Below, one piece after another: positions 46,532 to 58,408 of a DNA stretch of 64,000 nt. The notes under the pieces were generated by a model. It saw only the letters and a list, made by a program, of their open reading frames with translations, was not told the origin of the DNA and made no database searches. How positions within the stretch are numbered: the first letter of the stretch is position 1; the number at the start of each line of letters is the position of its first letter. The position numbers and the translations under genes are program-made. The stretch spans positions 1-64,000 of the forward strand of contig NZ_BSNY01000056.1 in the NCBI RefSeq assembly GCF_030160235.1, given 5' to 3'. The DNA is from Mesorhizobium huakuii. GTDB taxonomy: Bacteria > Pseudomonadota > Alphaproteobacteria > Rhizobiales > Rhizobiaceae.

Positions 46532-47419
46532 ATGAGCGAAGACCTTTCGAGGAAAAGACTGGGCCGTGGCCTGGCGGCACTGATCGGCGAGATCGATCGC
46601 CCGGCGGCGCCGGAAAAGCCCGGCATGAGTGCCGACGGCAAGGTGCCGATCGAGTTTCTCAGCCCCAACCCGAAAAACCCGCGCCGGCACTTCGGCGACG
46701 CCGAACTGACCGACCTCGCCCAATCGATCCGCGAACATGGCGTGGTGCAGCCGGTGGTGGCGCGGCCGTCGCCGACGCAGGCGGGCCGCTACGAGATCAT
46801 CGCCGGCGAACGGCGCTGGCGCGCGGCGCAGCGCGCCGGGCTGACCGAGATCCCGGTCATCATCCGCGAGGTCAACGACCGCACCGCGCTCGAGCTGGCG
46901 ATCATCGAGAACGTCCAGCGCACCGACCTCAATGCCGTCGAGGAAGCGCTGGGCTATCAGCAGCTGATCGACGAACACGGCTACACCCAGGCCGATCTCG
47001 GCAATGTCATCGGCAAGAGCCGCAGCCATGTCGCCAACACGCTGAGGCTGCTGAAGCTGCCGGACGTGATCCGCGACATGCTGGTCGACGGCGCGCTGTC
47101 GGCCGGCCACGCCCGCACACTGGTGACGGCGGAGGATCCGGCCGGCCTTGCCAAGCGCATCGTCGAGGAAGGGCTTTCCGTGCGCCAGGCCGAAGCGCTG
47201 GCGCAGATGCCGGCCGGCCCCACGCCGGCCAAGCCGAAGCAGCCGCAAGCCGCGCCGGAAAAGGATACCGACACGATGGCGCTGGAAAAGCTGATGACCG
47301 ACACGCTGGGCATGATCGTGGCGATTGATCACAAGGGCAAGGGCGGCGAGCTGCGGGTGTCCTATCGGTCGCTGGAGCAGCTGGACGAGCTGTGCCGGAG
47401 ATTGAAGCAGGAGCGGTAA
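46532..47419 (+). CDS. parB: Chromosome-partitioning protein ParB
   Basis: The product has 295 residues from the ATG at 46532; upstream in-frame ATG codons lack support. The N-terminus LGRGLAALIGEID is the ParA-contacting type. The CTPase/clamp motif is GERRWRAAQRAGL, and the helix-turn-helix that reads parS is TQADLGNVIGKSRSHVANTL. The C-terminal dimerisation part is GELRVSYRSLEQLDELCRRL. It binds the parS sites at 42.6-45.0 kb and spreads by CTP-dependent sliding. Confidence 0.97.
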   Translation: MSEDLSRKRLGRGLAALIGEIDRPAAPEKPGMSADGKVPIEFLSPNPKNPRRHFGDAELTDLAQSIREHGVVQPVVARPSPTQAGRYEIIAGERRWRAAQRAGLTEIPVIIREVNDRTALELAIIENVQRTDLNAVEEALGYQQLIDEHGYTQADLGNVIGKSRSHVANTLRLLKLPDVIRDMLVDGALSAGHARTLVTAEDPAGLAKRIVEEGLSVRQAEALAQMPAGPTPAKPKQPQAAPEKDTDTMALEKLMTDTLGMIVAIDHKGKGGELRVSYRSLEQLDELCRRLKQER

Positions 47420-47472
47420 TTAGCCGGCAAATTGCATCAGGCAGACGCTCGATTTGATGTAGGGAAAAAGGG

Positions 47473-47503
47473 GGGCTGGCTGTTGGGTCAGCCCTTTCTT
47501 TTT
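47473..47503 (+). terminator. Terminator after parB
   Basis: GGGCTG (47473-47478) pairs with CAGCCC (47489-47494), followed by TTTCTTTTT. The preceding A-run (AGGGAAAAAGG) could allow function in both directions. Confidence 0.75.
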
Positions 47504-47533
47504 GCAGCGCTGATTGGCGAAATCGGCGAAACT

Positions 47534-47720
47534 GCCAATCTCTCCCCTTCGGGGGGGGACGCCTGGCAGGGCAGAGGGGGGCGCCTTAGGGCGCTGGCTC
47601 GGCCATCTGCGGCTGGCCGACAACTCAGCCGAAGCCGTATCGCGACTGATCGAGAGGTCGGCGGGCCAGCGCCCCCTCTGGCTTGCCAGCCATCTCCCCC
47701 TCGTGGGGGAGATCGGCCAA
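47534..47720. repeat. Large imperfect palindrome, RIME-related
   Basis: CTGCCAATCTCCCCTTCGGG at the left and CATCTCCCCCTCGTGGGGGA at the right are related arms; inside, CCTGGCAGGGCAGAGGGGGG faces CGCCCCCTCTGGCTTGCCAG. It resembles the RIME-like repeats in plan but with a different core (GGCTCGGCCATCTGCGGC). Confidence 0.65.
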
Positions 47721-47919
47721 TCGCCCACCGCAGCCCCAGCCCTCGCGGCTTGACAGTGCCGGGCAACGGCGTAACTTATATTAGATATGGCTTAAATTAA
47801 TTGCCCTGGCGTGCCGGTCGGTCGCGGCGAGGGCCATTTGCCATTCCTGCCTGGTCGTGAAATGGCACCGCCTCGCCAAACCGATATGCCGACGCGCCTG
47901 ACGCGAGTGGGAGGTGCAA

Positions 47920-48543
47920 ATGGCAGTCCGTTGGCAATTGTCCGGAAGCTACTTCGAAAATTGCAGCTGCGATGTCGTGTGTCCTTGCCTGCTGTCCACC
48001 GAGGCGCAGCTGACATCGAGACCGACGAAAGGCGTTTGCGACGTCGGTCTGGTCTTTCATATCGATACGGGCAATTACGGCGACGTTCGATTGGACGGGC
48101 TCAGTGTCGCGATGGTTGCTCACACGCCGGGTCCGATGGCAGACGGCAATTGGACGGCCGCCGCCTACATAGACGAACGGGCCGATGACAGGCAGACAGA
48201 GGCGCTGGGTGCCATCTTTACTGGCGCCGCGGGCGGCCCCATGGCCGTGTTGGCACCCTTGATCGGCACGAACCTCGGGGCCAGGAAGGTGCCGATTGAC
48301 TACCGGATAGACGGCAAGAAGCGGTCGGCGAAGATTGCCGGCGTCATGCAGATGGCTGTCGAGCCGCTGCCGACGATGCGCGAGGACGGGCAGATGTGGG
48401 CGGCCACCGGCCATCCCGTCAATCCCGACTGGCTCGCCATGGCGATGGGGGCGGAAGGCAGCACATTCAGCGACCATGGCATGAGCTGGGACAATTCCGG
48501 CCAGAACGGACATTACGCCCCGATCAATTGGTCAGGCGAGTAG
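47920..48543 (+). CDS. DUF1326 protein
   Basis: The product has 207 residues from the ATG at 47920, with GGAGG six bases upstream. The family signature SGSYFENCSCDVVCPC places Cys15, Cys17, Cys21 and Cys23 near the N-terminus, which suggests metal binding. Further motifs are GNYGDVRLDGL and SWDNSGQNGHYAPINWSG. No signal peptide. DUF1326 genes often accompany DUF2182 membrane proteins, absent here. Function unknown. Confidence 0.88.
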   Translation: MAVRWQLSGSYFENCSCDVVCPCLLSTEAQLTSRPTKGVCDVGLVFHIDTGNYGDVRLDGLSVAMVAHTPGPMADGNWTAAAYIDERADDRQTEALGAIFTGAAGGPMAVLAPLIGTNLGARKVPIDYRIDGKKRSAKIAGVMQMAVEPLPTMREDGQMWAATGHPVNPDWLAMAMGAEGSTFSDHGMSWDNSGQNGHYAPINWSGE

Positions 48544-48576
48544 CCGTTGGCTGCATGGTACGGGAGGATCGCTCGC

Positions 48577-49620
48577 CTAACGCTGCCCCAGCCTCGCGCT
48601 CTCCACCGCAATGCCGAGCAGCGCCTGCCGTGCCAGCGCGACCGAAAGATCAGGCCGCCGCCGCGTCTGCAGCACGGCGGTCTGCAACCGGGTCAATGCG
48701 CGGCTCAGCGCATCGCTGCTCCAGCGCTCCAGCGCCTTCTCCACCAGCTTGCGCCTGGAGAAGAAAACCGGCGGGCGCGCGCCGGCGACGACCGACGCGG
48801 CATTGCGCCCCCCAGAGTCCATCTGGCCGCGCATGACCTGGATCTGCTGCAACTGGCGCATCGCCGAGGACAGCACCAGGAAGGGCGGGCCGCCGGACTG
48901 GCAGTGGCGGGTGAAGGCGGTGTCGAAGTCGCCGATCTTGCCCTCTAGCAGCGCGTCGACGGCATCGTCGAAGGAAGCCCCGGACACGTCGCCTGACATC
49001 GCCCTGATATCCTCCAGGCCGATCTCCTTCTGGCCGTGGGCGTAGAGGATGAGCTTCTCGATCTCGCCGCGCGAAGCCAGCCGGTCGCCGCCGAGATTGC
49101 GGCGCAGCGCCTGTCTCGCCTCGAGCGTCATCGACATGCCGGCCTTGCGCAGTTCGTCGTCGATGACCGTGTCGATGTCGCGGGCCTCGTCGGCGTAGCA
49201 AGGCAGCGCCATGGCGTTGTCGGCGCCCTCGACCACGGCGCGCAGGCCGACACCCTTCTTGAGGTCACCGGCCTCGATGAGGATGATGGCATCGGGCGCC
49301 GGTTCCGCCGTCAGCGCCTTGACGTCCTCGGCCAGCGCCTTCTGGCCGGTGGCATTGCGCACCCAGAGCAGGCGGCGGTCGGAAAACATCGGCACGGTGC
49401 GGGCTTCGTCCAGCAGCCGGCCCTCGTCGCGGTCGACCTCCGAACCCTCCAGCCGGACCACGGAAAAGGGATCGTCGAGCGGCAGGCCGGTCTTTTCGGC
49501 AAAGGCCTTTGCCCGCTCGGAGACGAGGCCGCGATCGGGGCCGTAGAGCAGGACGATGGAGATGCGCTGATCAGGCCGCGCGAGCCAGGAATCGACCTCG
49601 AAAGCTTTCTTCTGTGCCAT
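48577..49620 (-). CDS. holA: DNA polymerase III delta subunit
   Basis: The product has 347 residues. The clamp-loader subunit that opens the beta clamp. The N-terminal VLLYGPDRGLVSERAKAF, LLDEARTVPMFSDRRLLWVR and ASRGEIEKLILYA are HolA features. It lies near parB as in other Rhizobiales, convergent with it after the DUF1326 insertion. Its usual upstream partners leuS and lptE are missing; a repeat arm and the bkd operon are there instead. Confidence 0.93.
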   Translation of the reverse strand: MAQKKAFEVDSWLARPDQRISIVLLYGPDRGLVSERAKAFAEKTGLPLDDPFSVVRLEGSEVDRDEGRLLDEARTVPMFSDRRLLWVRNATGQKALAEDVKALTAEPAPDAIILIEAGDLKKGVGLRAVVEGADNAMALPCYADEARDIDTVIDDELRKAGMSMTLEARQALRRNLGGDRLASRGEIEKLILYAHGQKEIGLEDIRAMSGDVSGASFDDAVDALLEGKIGDFDTAFTRHCQSGGPPFLVLSSAMRQLQQIQVMRGQMDSGGRNAASVVAGARPPVFFSRRKLVEKALERWSSDALSRALTRLQTAVLQTRRRPDLSVALARQALLGIAVESARLGQR

Positions 49621-49654
49621 GGGGGGTGGTTAGCATGATGTTGGGGCGGCGTGA

Positions 49655-51172
<1,518 letters not shown>

Positions 51173-51175
51173 GCC

Positions 51176-52189
51176 ATGCCGAGACGGACCATGATCGAGG
51201 CCATTCGCGACGCCATGGACGTGTCGATGGGGCGTGACGAGAAAGTCGTCGTGTTCGGCGAGGATGTCGGCTTCTTCGGCGGCGTGTTCCGGTGCACGCA
51301 AGGCCTGCAGGCCAAATATGGCAAGACCCGCTGCTTCGACGCGCCGATCAACGAATCCGGCATTGTCGGCTCGGCCATCGGCATGGCCGCCTACGGGCTG
51401 AAGCCCTGCGTGGAAATTCAGTTTGCCGACTACATGTATCCGGCCTACGACCAGCTGACCCAGGAAGCGGCTAGACTGCGCTACCGATCGAACGGCGATT
51501 TCACTTGCCCGATCGTGGTCCGCATGCCGACCGGCGGCGGCATTTTCGGCGGCCAGACGCACAGCCAGTCCCCGGAAGCCTTGTTCACCCACGTCTCCGG
51601 GCTGAAGACGGTGGTGCCGTCAAACCCGCATGACGCCAAGGGGCTGCTGATCGCCGCGATCGAGGATCCCGATCCGGTGATCTTCCTCGAGCCGAAGCGC
51701 CTCTACAACGGCCCCTTCGACGGCCATCACGACCGGCCGGTCACGCCCTGGTCGAAGCATGAGCTCGGCGAAGTCGCCGACGGTCACTACACCGTGCCGC
51801 TCGGCAAGGCGGCGATCCGCAGGGCCGGCTCTGATGTCACCGTACTCGCCTACGGCACCATGGTCTATGTCGCGCAGGCCGCGGCCGAAGAGACCGGCAT
51901 CGATGCCGAGATCATCGATCTGAGGACGCTTCTGCCGCTCGACCTCGACGCCATCGTCGCCTCGGTGAAGAAGACCGGGCGCTGCGTCATCGTGCATGAG
52001 GCGACGCTGACCTCCGGCTTCGGCGCCGAGCTGTCGGCGCTGGTCCAGGAAAACTGCTTCTACCACCTGGAGGCGCCGGTGGCGCGGGTCGCCGGCTGGG
52101 ACACGCCCTATCCGCATGCGCAGGAATGGGACTATTTCCCCGGTCCCGCCCGGGTCAGCCGCGCGCTCATAGAAACCATGGAGGCCTGA
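51176..52189 (+). CDS. bkdA2: Branched-chain 2-oxoacid dehydrogenase E1 beta subunit
   Basis: The product has 337 residues, starting 3 bases after bkdA1. FGEDVGFFGGVFRCTQGLQ, FDAPINESGIVGSAIGMAAY and VEIQFADYMYPAYDQL are E1-beta motifs, and VIFLEPKRLYNGP supports the branched-chain class. It pairs with the alpha subunit as a heterotetramer. Confidence 0.95.
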   Translation: MPRRTMIEAIRDAMDVSMGRDEKVVVFGEDVGFFGGVFRCTQGLQAKYGKTRCFDAPINESGIVGSAIGMAAYGLKPCVEIQFADYMYPAYDQLTQEAARLRYRSNGDFTCPIVVRMPTGGGIFGGQTHSQSPEALFTHVSGLKTVVPSNPHDAKGLLIAAIEDPDPVIFLEPKRLYNGPFDGHHDRPVTPWSKHELGEVADGHYTVPLGKAAIRRAGSDVTVLAYGTMVYVAQAAAEETGIDAEIIDLRTLLPLDLDAIVASVKKTGRCVIVHEATLTSGFGAELSALVQENCFYHLEAPVARVAGWDTPYPHAQEWDYFPGPARVSRALIETMEA

Positions 52190-52190
52190 C

Positions 52191-53507
52191 ATGGGCGAGC
52201 ACATCATCAAGCTGCCCGATGTCGGCGAAGGCGTCGCCGAGGCCGAGCTCGTCGAGTGGCACGTCAAGGTCGGCGACATGGTGCGCGAGGACACCGTGCT
52301 CGCCGCCGTCATGACCGACAAGGCGACGGTCGAGATTCCTTCGCCCGTCGATGGCGAGATCCTGTGGCTGGGCGCCGAGATCGGCGACACGGTGGCGATC
52401 GGCTCGCCCATCGTGCGGCTGAAAGTGGCGGGCGAGGGCAATGTAAAGCCGCAGGGCGATGCCAAGGCCGAGGCGGTGGCCGCCGAGCCGCCGGCGAAGC
52501 TGCCGACGCCGAAGCCCGAAACGGCCGCGCCGACCGCGAAGGCCTCGCCAAAGGCCGGCGACCAGGAGGCGAAACCCGCTCCGGCGGTTGCGAAAAGCGC
52601 CGGGCAGAGGTCGGTTTCCGGCGCGCCGCGCCCGGAGGGTGAGAAGCCGCTGGCGTCGCCGGCCGTGCGGCTGCGCGCGAAGGAGGCCGGCATCGATCTC
52701 AGGCAGGTCGCGGGAAGCGGCCCGGCCGGGCGCATCGGCCATGAGGACATCGAGGCGTTCCTGGCGCGCGGGCCGCAGGTCGCCAAGGCATCCGGCCTGG
52801 CGCGCAACGATGCCATCGAGGATATCAAGGTGGTGGGGTTGCGGCGCAAGATCGCCGAGAAGATGACGCTTTCCAAATCGCGCATCCCGCACATCACCTA
52901 TGTCGAGGAGATCGACGTCACGGCACTCGAGGAGTTGCGCGCCGCGCTGAACAAGGAGAAGCGCGCGGACAGGCCGAAGCTGACGCTGCTGCCGTTCCTG
53001 ATGCGGGCGATGGTCAAGGCGATCGCGGACCAGCCCCAGCTCAATTCGCTGTTCGACGACGAGGCCGGCATCATCCACCAGCATGGCGGCATCCATATCG
53101 GCATTGCCGCGCAGACGCCGTCCGGGCTGGTGGTGCCTGTCGTCAAGCATGCCGAGGCGCGCGACATCTGGGATTGCGGCGCCGAGGTCGTCAGGCTGGC
53201 CGAGGCGGCCAAGTCCGGAACGGCGACCCGCGACGAACTCTCCGGCTCGACCATCACCATCACCTCGCTCGGCGCCATGGGCGGCATCGCGACGACGCCG
53301 GTCATCAACCATCCCGAAGTGGCCATCATCGGCGTCAACAAGATGATGGTGCGGCCGATGTGGGACGGCACCCAGTTCATCCCGCGCAAGATGATGAACC
53401 TGTCGTCCAGCTTCGACCATCGGGTGATCGACGGCTGGGTCGCGGCGGTGTTCGTGCAGCGCATCAAGGCGCTGCTGGAAACGCCGGCGCTGATCTTTGT
53501 GGATTGA
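52191..53507 (+). CDS. bkdB: Branched-chain 2-oxoacid dehydrogenase E2 (lipoamide acyltransferase)
   Basis: The product has 438 residues. One lipoyl domain (1-76) carries lipoyl Lys44 in MTDKATVEIPS. An Ala/Pro/Lys-rich linker follows, then the peripheral subunit-binding domain (ASPAVRLRAKEAGIDLRQVA, about 150-190), and the catalytic core ending in SSSFDHRVIDGWVA with the active-site His. It begins one base after the bkdA2 stop. It transfers branched acyl groups to CoA. Confidence 0.95.
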   Translation: MGEHIIKLPDVGEGVAEAELVEWHVKVGDMVREDTVLAAVMTDKATVEIPSPVDGEILWLGAEIGDTVAIGSPIVRLKVAGEGNVKPQGDAKAEAVAAEPPAKLPTPKPETAAPTAKASPKAGDQEAKPAPAVAKSAGQRSVSGAPRPEGEKPLASPAVRLRAKEAGIDLRQVAGSGPAGRIGHEDIEAFLARGPQVAKASGLARNDAIEDIKVVGLRRKIAEKMTLSKSRIPHITYVEEIDVTALEELRAALNKEKRADRPKLTLLPFLMRAMVKAIADQPQLNSLFDDEAGIIHQHGGIHIGIAAQTPSGLVVPVVKHAEARDIWDCGAEVVRLAEAAKSGTATRDELSGSTITITSLGAMGGIATTPVINHPEVAIIGVNKMMVRPMWDGTQFIPRKMMNLSSSFDHRVIDGWVAAVFVQRIKALLETPALIFVD

Positions 53508-53571
53508 GGCGATGAGGTTGATCTCGAAGCGCGATAGGGATCGTCGGGAGGTGCCGGCGTCGGGATCCCGG

Positions 53572-53760
53572 CTCCCCCTTCTCCCCCTGTGGGGTCCGAA
53601 GGACGGGGCGAGACAAGTGGCTCGCCCCCGGGCGGTGTCGCCGAAGGCGACGGACGAGGGGTGCTCCAGGGAACGCCGACGCCTCACTCCGCTGGAGCAC
53701 CCCTCATCCGTCTCGGCGCTGACGCGCCGATCCACCTTCCCCCACAAGGGGGGAAGGAAG
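53572..53760. repeat. RIME-like intergenic palindromic repeat, copy 3
   Basis: It matches the copies at 5031 and 5626 (GTGCTCCAGGGAACGCCGAC core, CACCCCTCATCCGTCTCGGC) but has about 40 extra bases in the left arm (around GACGGGGCGAGACAAGTGG). It sits inside the bkd operon, between bkdB and lpdV. Confidence 0.85.
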
Positions 53761-53798
53761 GGGCGCGTCGCGGCTCTCGCCGAAAGGAAGCAGTCGAC

Positions 53799-55193
<1,395 letters not shown>

Positions 55194-55200
55194 AGGGCTC

Positions 55201-55350
55201 TTCCCTTCTCCCCTTGTGGGAGAAGGTGTCGCCGAAGGCGACGGATGAGGGGTGCTCCAGCGGAGTGAGGCGTTGGAGTTCCCTGGAACACCCCTCATCC
55301 GTCTCGGCGCTGTGCGCCGATCCACCTTCTCCCACAAGGGGAGAAGGAAG
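55201..55350. repeat. RIME-like palindromic repeat, copy 4, with inverted core
   Basis: Arms TTCTCCCCTTGTGGGAGAAG and CTTCTCCCACAAGGGGAGAA are a near-perfect inverted pair. The core reads CCAGCGGAGTGAGGCG and ends TTCCCTGG, the reverse complement of the core in copies 1-3. It lies between the convergent lpdV and saccharopine dehydrogenase genes, likely a bidirectional terminator. Confidence 0.88.
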
Positions 55351-55362
55351 AGTAGCGGCTGC

Positions 55363-56466
55363 TCAGCTCGCCAGCCGGCTCACCATCTCGTGCTGCGCAT
55401 AGGCCCGCCCAAAACGGTTGGCCAGGAATGCGTCGAGCGCGATGTCTTCCTGCTTGACGAAGCCGGTCGCCGGCAGGCTGCCGTCGGCCAGCATGTCGAG
55501 CACGGCGCAGATGCCCGATGCCGTGGTGATCTGGATGGCGCTGCGCACCTGGTTGCCGACGCGCTGCGAATAGATCTTGTTGGCGTAGGTTTCCTGCAGC
55601 AGGCGGCCGTTGCGGCGGCCGGAGACGGTGACGAAGACGATGACCACGTCCTGCAGCGTCGCCGGGAGCGCGCTCTCGAAAATGTCCTTCAGCACGTCGC
55701 GGCGGTGGCGCAGGCCGAGGTCGTTGAGCAGCGCCTTCATGATGGCGGCGTGGCCGGGATAGCGGATGGTGCGGTAGTTCAGCGTGCGCACCTTGCCCTT
55801 CAGCGTCTCGGCCAAGGTGCCGAGCCCGCCCGATGTGTTGAACGCCTCGTAGGTGACGCCGTCGAGCGAGAATTCCTCGCGCTCCTCCAGCGGCGGCACT
55901 TCGATCAGCTCGCCCTCGACGATCGCCTCGCAGGGCTCGCAATATTCGTTGATGACGCCGTCGGTGCTCCAGGTGAGGTTGTAGTTCAGCGCATTGGACG
56001 GATATTGCGGCAGCGCGCCGACGCGCATGCGCACGCTTTCCAGCGTGTCGAAACGGCTGGCCAGATCATTGGCGACGATCGAGATGAAGCCCGGCGCCAG
56101 CCCGCACTGCGGAATGAAGGCGCTCTTGCCCGAGCGCGCCAGTTCCTTGACGCGGCGGGTCGAGACGACGTCCTCGGTCAGGTCGAGATAGTGGACGCCG
56201 GCATTTGCCGCCGCCTCGGCGATGCGCGTGGTGAGATGGAAGGGAGCGGCGCTCAGCACCGCGAACTTGCCGGCGAGCGCTGCCTCAAGGGTGCCGTCCG
56301 CCGCTATGTCGAGCTCGAGCGTCTCGACGCCGGCCGGCACTTCGGCCGCCGCGAGCTGTGCGGCCGAGCGGTCGACGAGGGTGACGCGGTAGTCGCCGGT
56401 CGCGGCGAGCATTCCGGCGATGGTCGAGCCGATCTTGCCGGCGCCGACGATAACGATGTTGTTCAT
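55363..56466 (-). CDS. Saccharopine/lysine dehydrogenase family protein
   Basis: The product has 367 residues from the ATG at 56466. The N-terminal Rossmann motif is NIVIVGAGKIGSTIAGMLAA. LSAAPFHLTTRIAEAAANAG, HYLDLTEDV and CGLAPGFISIVANDL are typical of this family. Length and divergence from an Lrp regulator fit L-lysine 6-dehydrogenase, described in Agrobacterium; saccharopine dehydrogenase-like activity is the alternative. An Lrp-type regulator gene divergent by 124 bases supports amino-acid control. Confidence 0.85.
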   Translation of the reverse strand: MNNIVIVGAGKIGSTIAGMLAATGDYRVTLVDRSAAQLAAAEVPAGVETLELDIAADGTLEAALAGKFAVLSAAPFHLTTRIAEAAANAGVHYLDLTEDVVSTRRVKELARSGKSAFIPQCGLAPGFISIVANDLASRFDTLESVRMRVGALPQYPSNALNYNLTWSTDGVINEYCEPCEAIVEGELIEVPPLEEREEFSLDGVTYEAFNTSGGLGTLAETLKGKVRTLNYRTIRYPGHAAIMKALLNDLGLRHRRDVLKDIFESALPATLQDVVIVFVTVSGRRNGRLLQETYANKIYSQRVGNQVRSAIQITTASGICAVLDMLADGSLPATGFVKQEDIALDAFLANRFGRAYAQHEMVSRLAS

Positions 56467-56590
56467 GGTCAAATACCCCTGCCAGTTTTCGAGTTGGCCG
56501 GAATCATCGCAGCTTGCCTGTCGAAAGGAAGCGTGAAATCTGGCAGAGTGAACCCTATTTCTAGTCAATCCGCCGAAAGGATTCGTCAAA

Positions 56591-57019
56591 ATGCTCAGTG
56601 AAGCCGAACAGGCCCTGCTTTCCCTGCTGCGCGCCAACGCCCGCGCCTCGACGGCCGAACTGGCGCGGCGGCTCGGCGTCTCGCGCACGACGGTGCAAAG
56701 CCGGATCGAGCGGCTGGAACAGCGCGGCATCATATCAGGCTACGGCGTCAAGCTCTCGCCGGACTATGAGCAGGGATTGGTGCGGGCGCATGTGCTGCTC
56801 ACCGTCACGCCCAAGCTCGCCGACAAGGTGGTGCGGGCCCTGCAGGCGCTGCCGCCGGTCAGGACGCTGCATTCGGTCAGCGGCAGTTTCGACATGATCG
56901 TCATCGTCGACGCGCCGTCGATCCGCGACCTCGACGCGCTGCTCGACCAGATCGGCGCCATGGACGGGGTCGAGCGGACCTCGTCGTCGATCATCCTGTC
57001 GACGCGGATTGATCGATGA
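56591..57019 (+). CDS. Lrp/AsnC-family transcriptional regulator
   Basis: The product has 142 residues. The helix-turn-helix is ARASTAELARRLGVSRTTVQ and continues SRIERLEQRGIISGYGVKL. The C-terminal ligand-binding RAM domain carries HSVSGSFDMIVIVDAPSIRD. It most likely controls the divergent lysine/saccharopine dehydrogenase gene in response to an amino acid. Starts between the two are 124 bases apart, room for one operator. Confidence 0.92.
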   Translation: MLSEAEQALLSLLRANARASTAELARRLGVSRTTVQSRIERLEQRGIISGYGVKLSPDYEQGLVRAHVLLTVTPKLADKVVRALQALPPVRTLHSVSGSFDMIVIVDAPSIRDLDALLDQIGAMDGVERTSSSIILSTRIDR

Positions 57020-57037
57020 GTGTTCTCGATTCGTCGG

Positions 57038-58408
57038 CTAATCCGCCGCCAGCGGAAAGCTCACCAACACACCGAGGCCGGGCTCACAATCCTCAAGCGC
57101 AATCGATGCCCCGTGCAGGTCGGCGATGGCCCTGACCAGGCTCAGCCCGAGGCCGCTGCCCGGCGTCGAGCGGCTGTGGTCCAGCCGGTAGAGCCGCTGA
57201 AACACCTTTTCGCGTTCGTCCGGGGGAATGCCGGGTCCATTGTCGGCGACTCCGGCAAGGACATGGTCGCCGTGGCGCGCCACCGACAGTTTGATCGTCG
57301 TGCCGGGCGGGCAATGGCGCAGCGCGTTCTCGACCAGATTGGCGAACATCTGCGTCAACAGTTCCGGATCGCCATGGATGTGGCCGGCGGCCTGATGCAG
57401 CTCGACCGATGACAGCGACTTGCCGTCATCCTCGGCCACGTCGGTGTAGATCTCGGCGATGGTTTGCAGGATCTCGCCGAGATCGACATCGGTGAAGCGC
57501 GCCTTGCGCGCGCCGGCCTCGATCTGGGCGATGCGCAGCAGCGCGTCGAACGTTTCGTTGATCTGCAGGCTCTCTGCATGCGCCTCCGCCAGTTCACTGC
57601 CGACTTTCTGGCCCGACAGGTTCTTTTCCGACGCGCTGTCGAGGATCATCTGCAGCCGGTTGAGCGGCGTCTTCAGATCATGCGCGATGTTGGCGCTGAC
57701 CTGCTTCATGCCGTCCACCAGGCCCGACAGCCGATCGAGCGCCGCGTTGACCTGGCTGGAGACGATGTCGATGTCGTCGCCCTTGCCGGTCAGCGGAATG
57801 CGTGCGTCGAGCCGGCCATGCGAGACATCGACCATGGTGGCGGCAATGCCGTCGAGACGGAGCTGGACACGCGAGGCAAGCAACGCGCCGCCGGCGACCG
57901 CCAGGCCGGTGATGATCAGGGTTGCCCAGCCGAAGCTCATCATCGCCACCGTTTCCAGCTCCTCCGTTTCGGAAAGGCTGAAGGCGACCGTCAGATTGTT
58001 GCCGCCGACCGAGCCGGAAAAGGCGCGATACTCCGTATCCGGAGGCACGCCCGGCAACACGGCGTCGAACGCCGAGAACCCATCGGGAAGCCCGGCGGCG
58101 GTGAAGTTGCCGGCCAGGTGGTTTCCGGCCGGGTCGGTCAGCGAAAACAGCTGTTCTTTCTTCGGGCTGAGTTTTGCGTGACTTTCGATCGTGGCGACAA
58201 GGTCCTCCAGATCGTTCGCGGAATAGGTGGCGGCGACGACCGAATAGGTTTCCTTGATGCTCTCGTCGAGCCGTTCGGCAAGATCGGCGCTCATCATCTG
58301 GTAGACGATGGCGCCCGACAGCAAGAAGGCCAGCATGAACAGGAAGCCGAATGTCAGGGCGAGCCGGAACGGCGTGCTGCGCAGCAGGCGAGACCAGGTT
58401 CCGGTCAT
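57038..58408 (-). CDS. Sensor histidine kinase
   Basis: The product has 456 residues. Two membrane helices (about 16-38 and 160-178) flank a periplasmic sensor of 120 residues. HAMP follows, then a DHp domain with phosphoacceptor His243 in SANIAHDLKTPLNRLQ. The ATPase domain has NLVENALRHCPPGT (N-box), VADNGPGIP (G1) and PGSGLGLSLVRAIADL (G2). It pairs with the response regulator whose gene overlaps by 4 bases. Confidence 0.93.
   Translation of the reverse strand: MTGTWSRLLRSTPFRLALTFGFLFMLAFLLSGAIVYQMMSADLAERLDESIKETYSVVAATYSANDLEDLVATIESHAKLSPKKEQLFSLTDPAGNHLAGNFTAAGLPDGFSAFDAVLPGVPPDTEYRAFSGSVGGNNLTVAFSLSETEELETVAMMSFGWATLIITGLAVAGGALLASRVQLRLDGIAATMVDVSHGRLDARIPLTGKGDDIDIVSSQVNAALDRLSGLVDGMKQVSANIAHDLKTPLNRLQMILDSASEKNLSGQKVGSELAEAHAESLQINETFDALLRIAQIEAGARKARFTDVDLGEILQTIAEIYTDVAEDDGKSLSSVELHQAAGHIHGDPELLTQMFANLVENALRHCPPGTTIKLSVARHGDHVLAGVADNGPGIPPDEREKVFQRLYRLDHSRSTPGSGLGLSLVRAIADLHGASIALEDCEPGLGVLVSFPLAAD

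Larger units (their letters stand above)
47420..47919. other. parB-DUF1326 intergenic region
   Basis: The 500-base gap contains a terminator (47473-47503) and a large palindromic repeat (47534-47720). After the repeat, 47721-47919 shows no gene; TTATATTAGATATGG near 47776-47790 is an AT-rich stretch and possible promoter. Confidence 0.6.
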
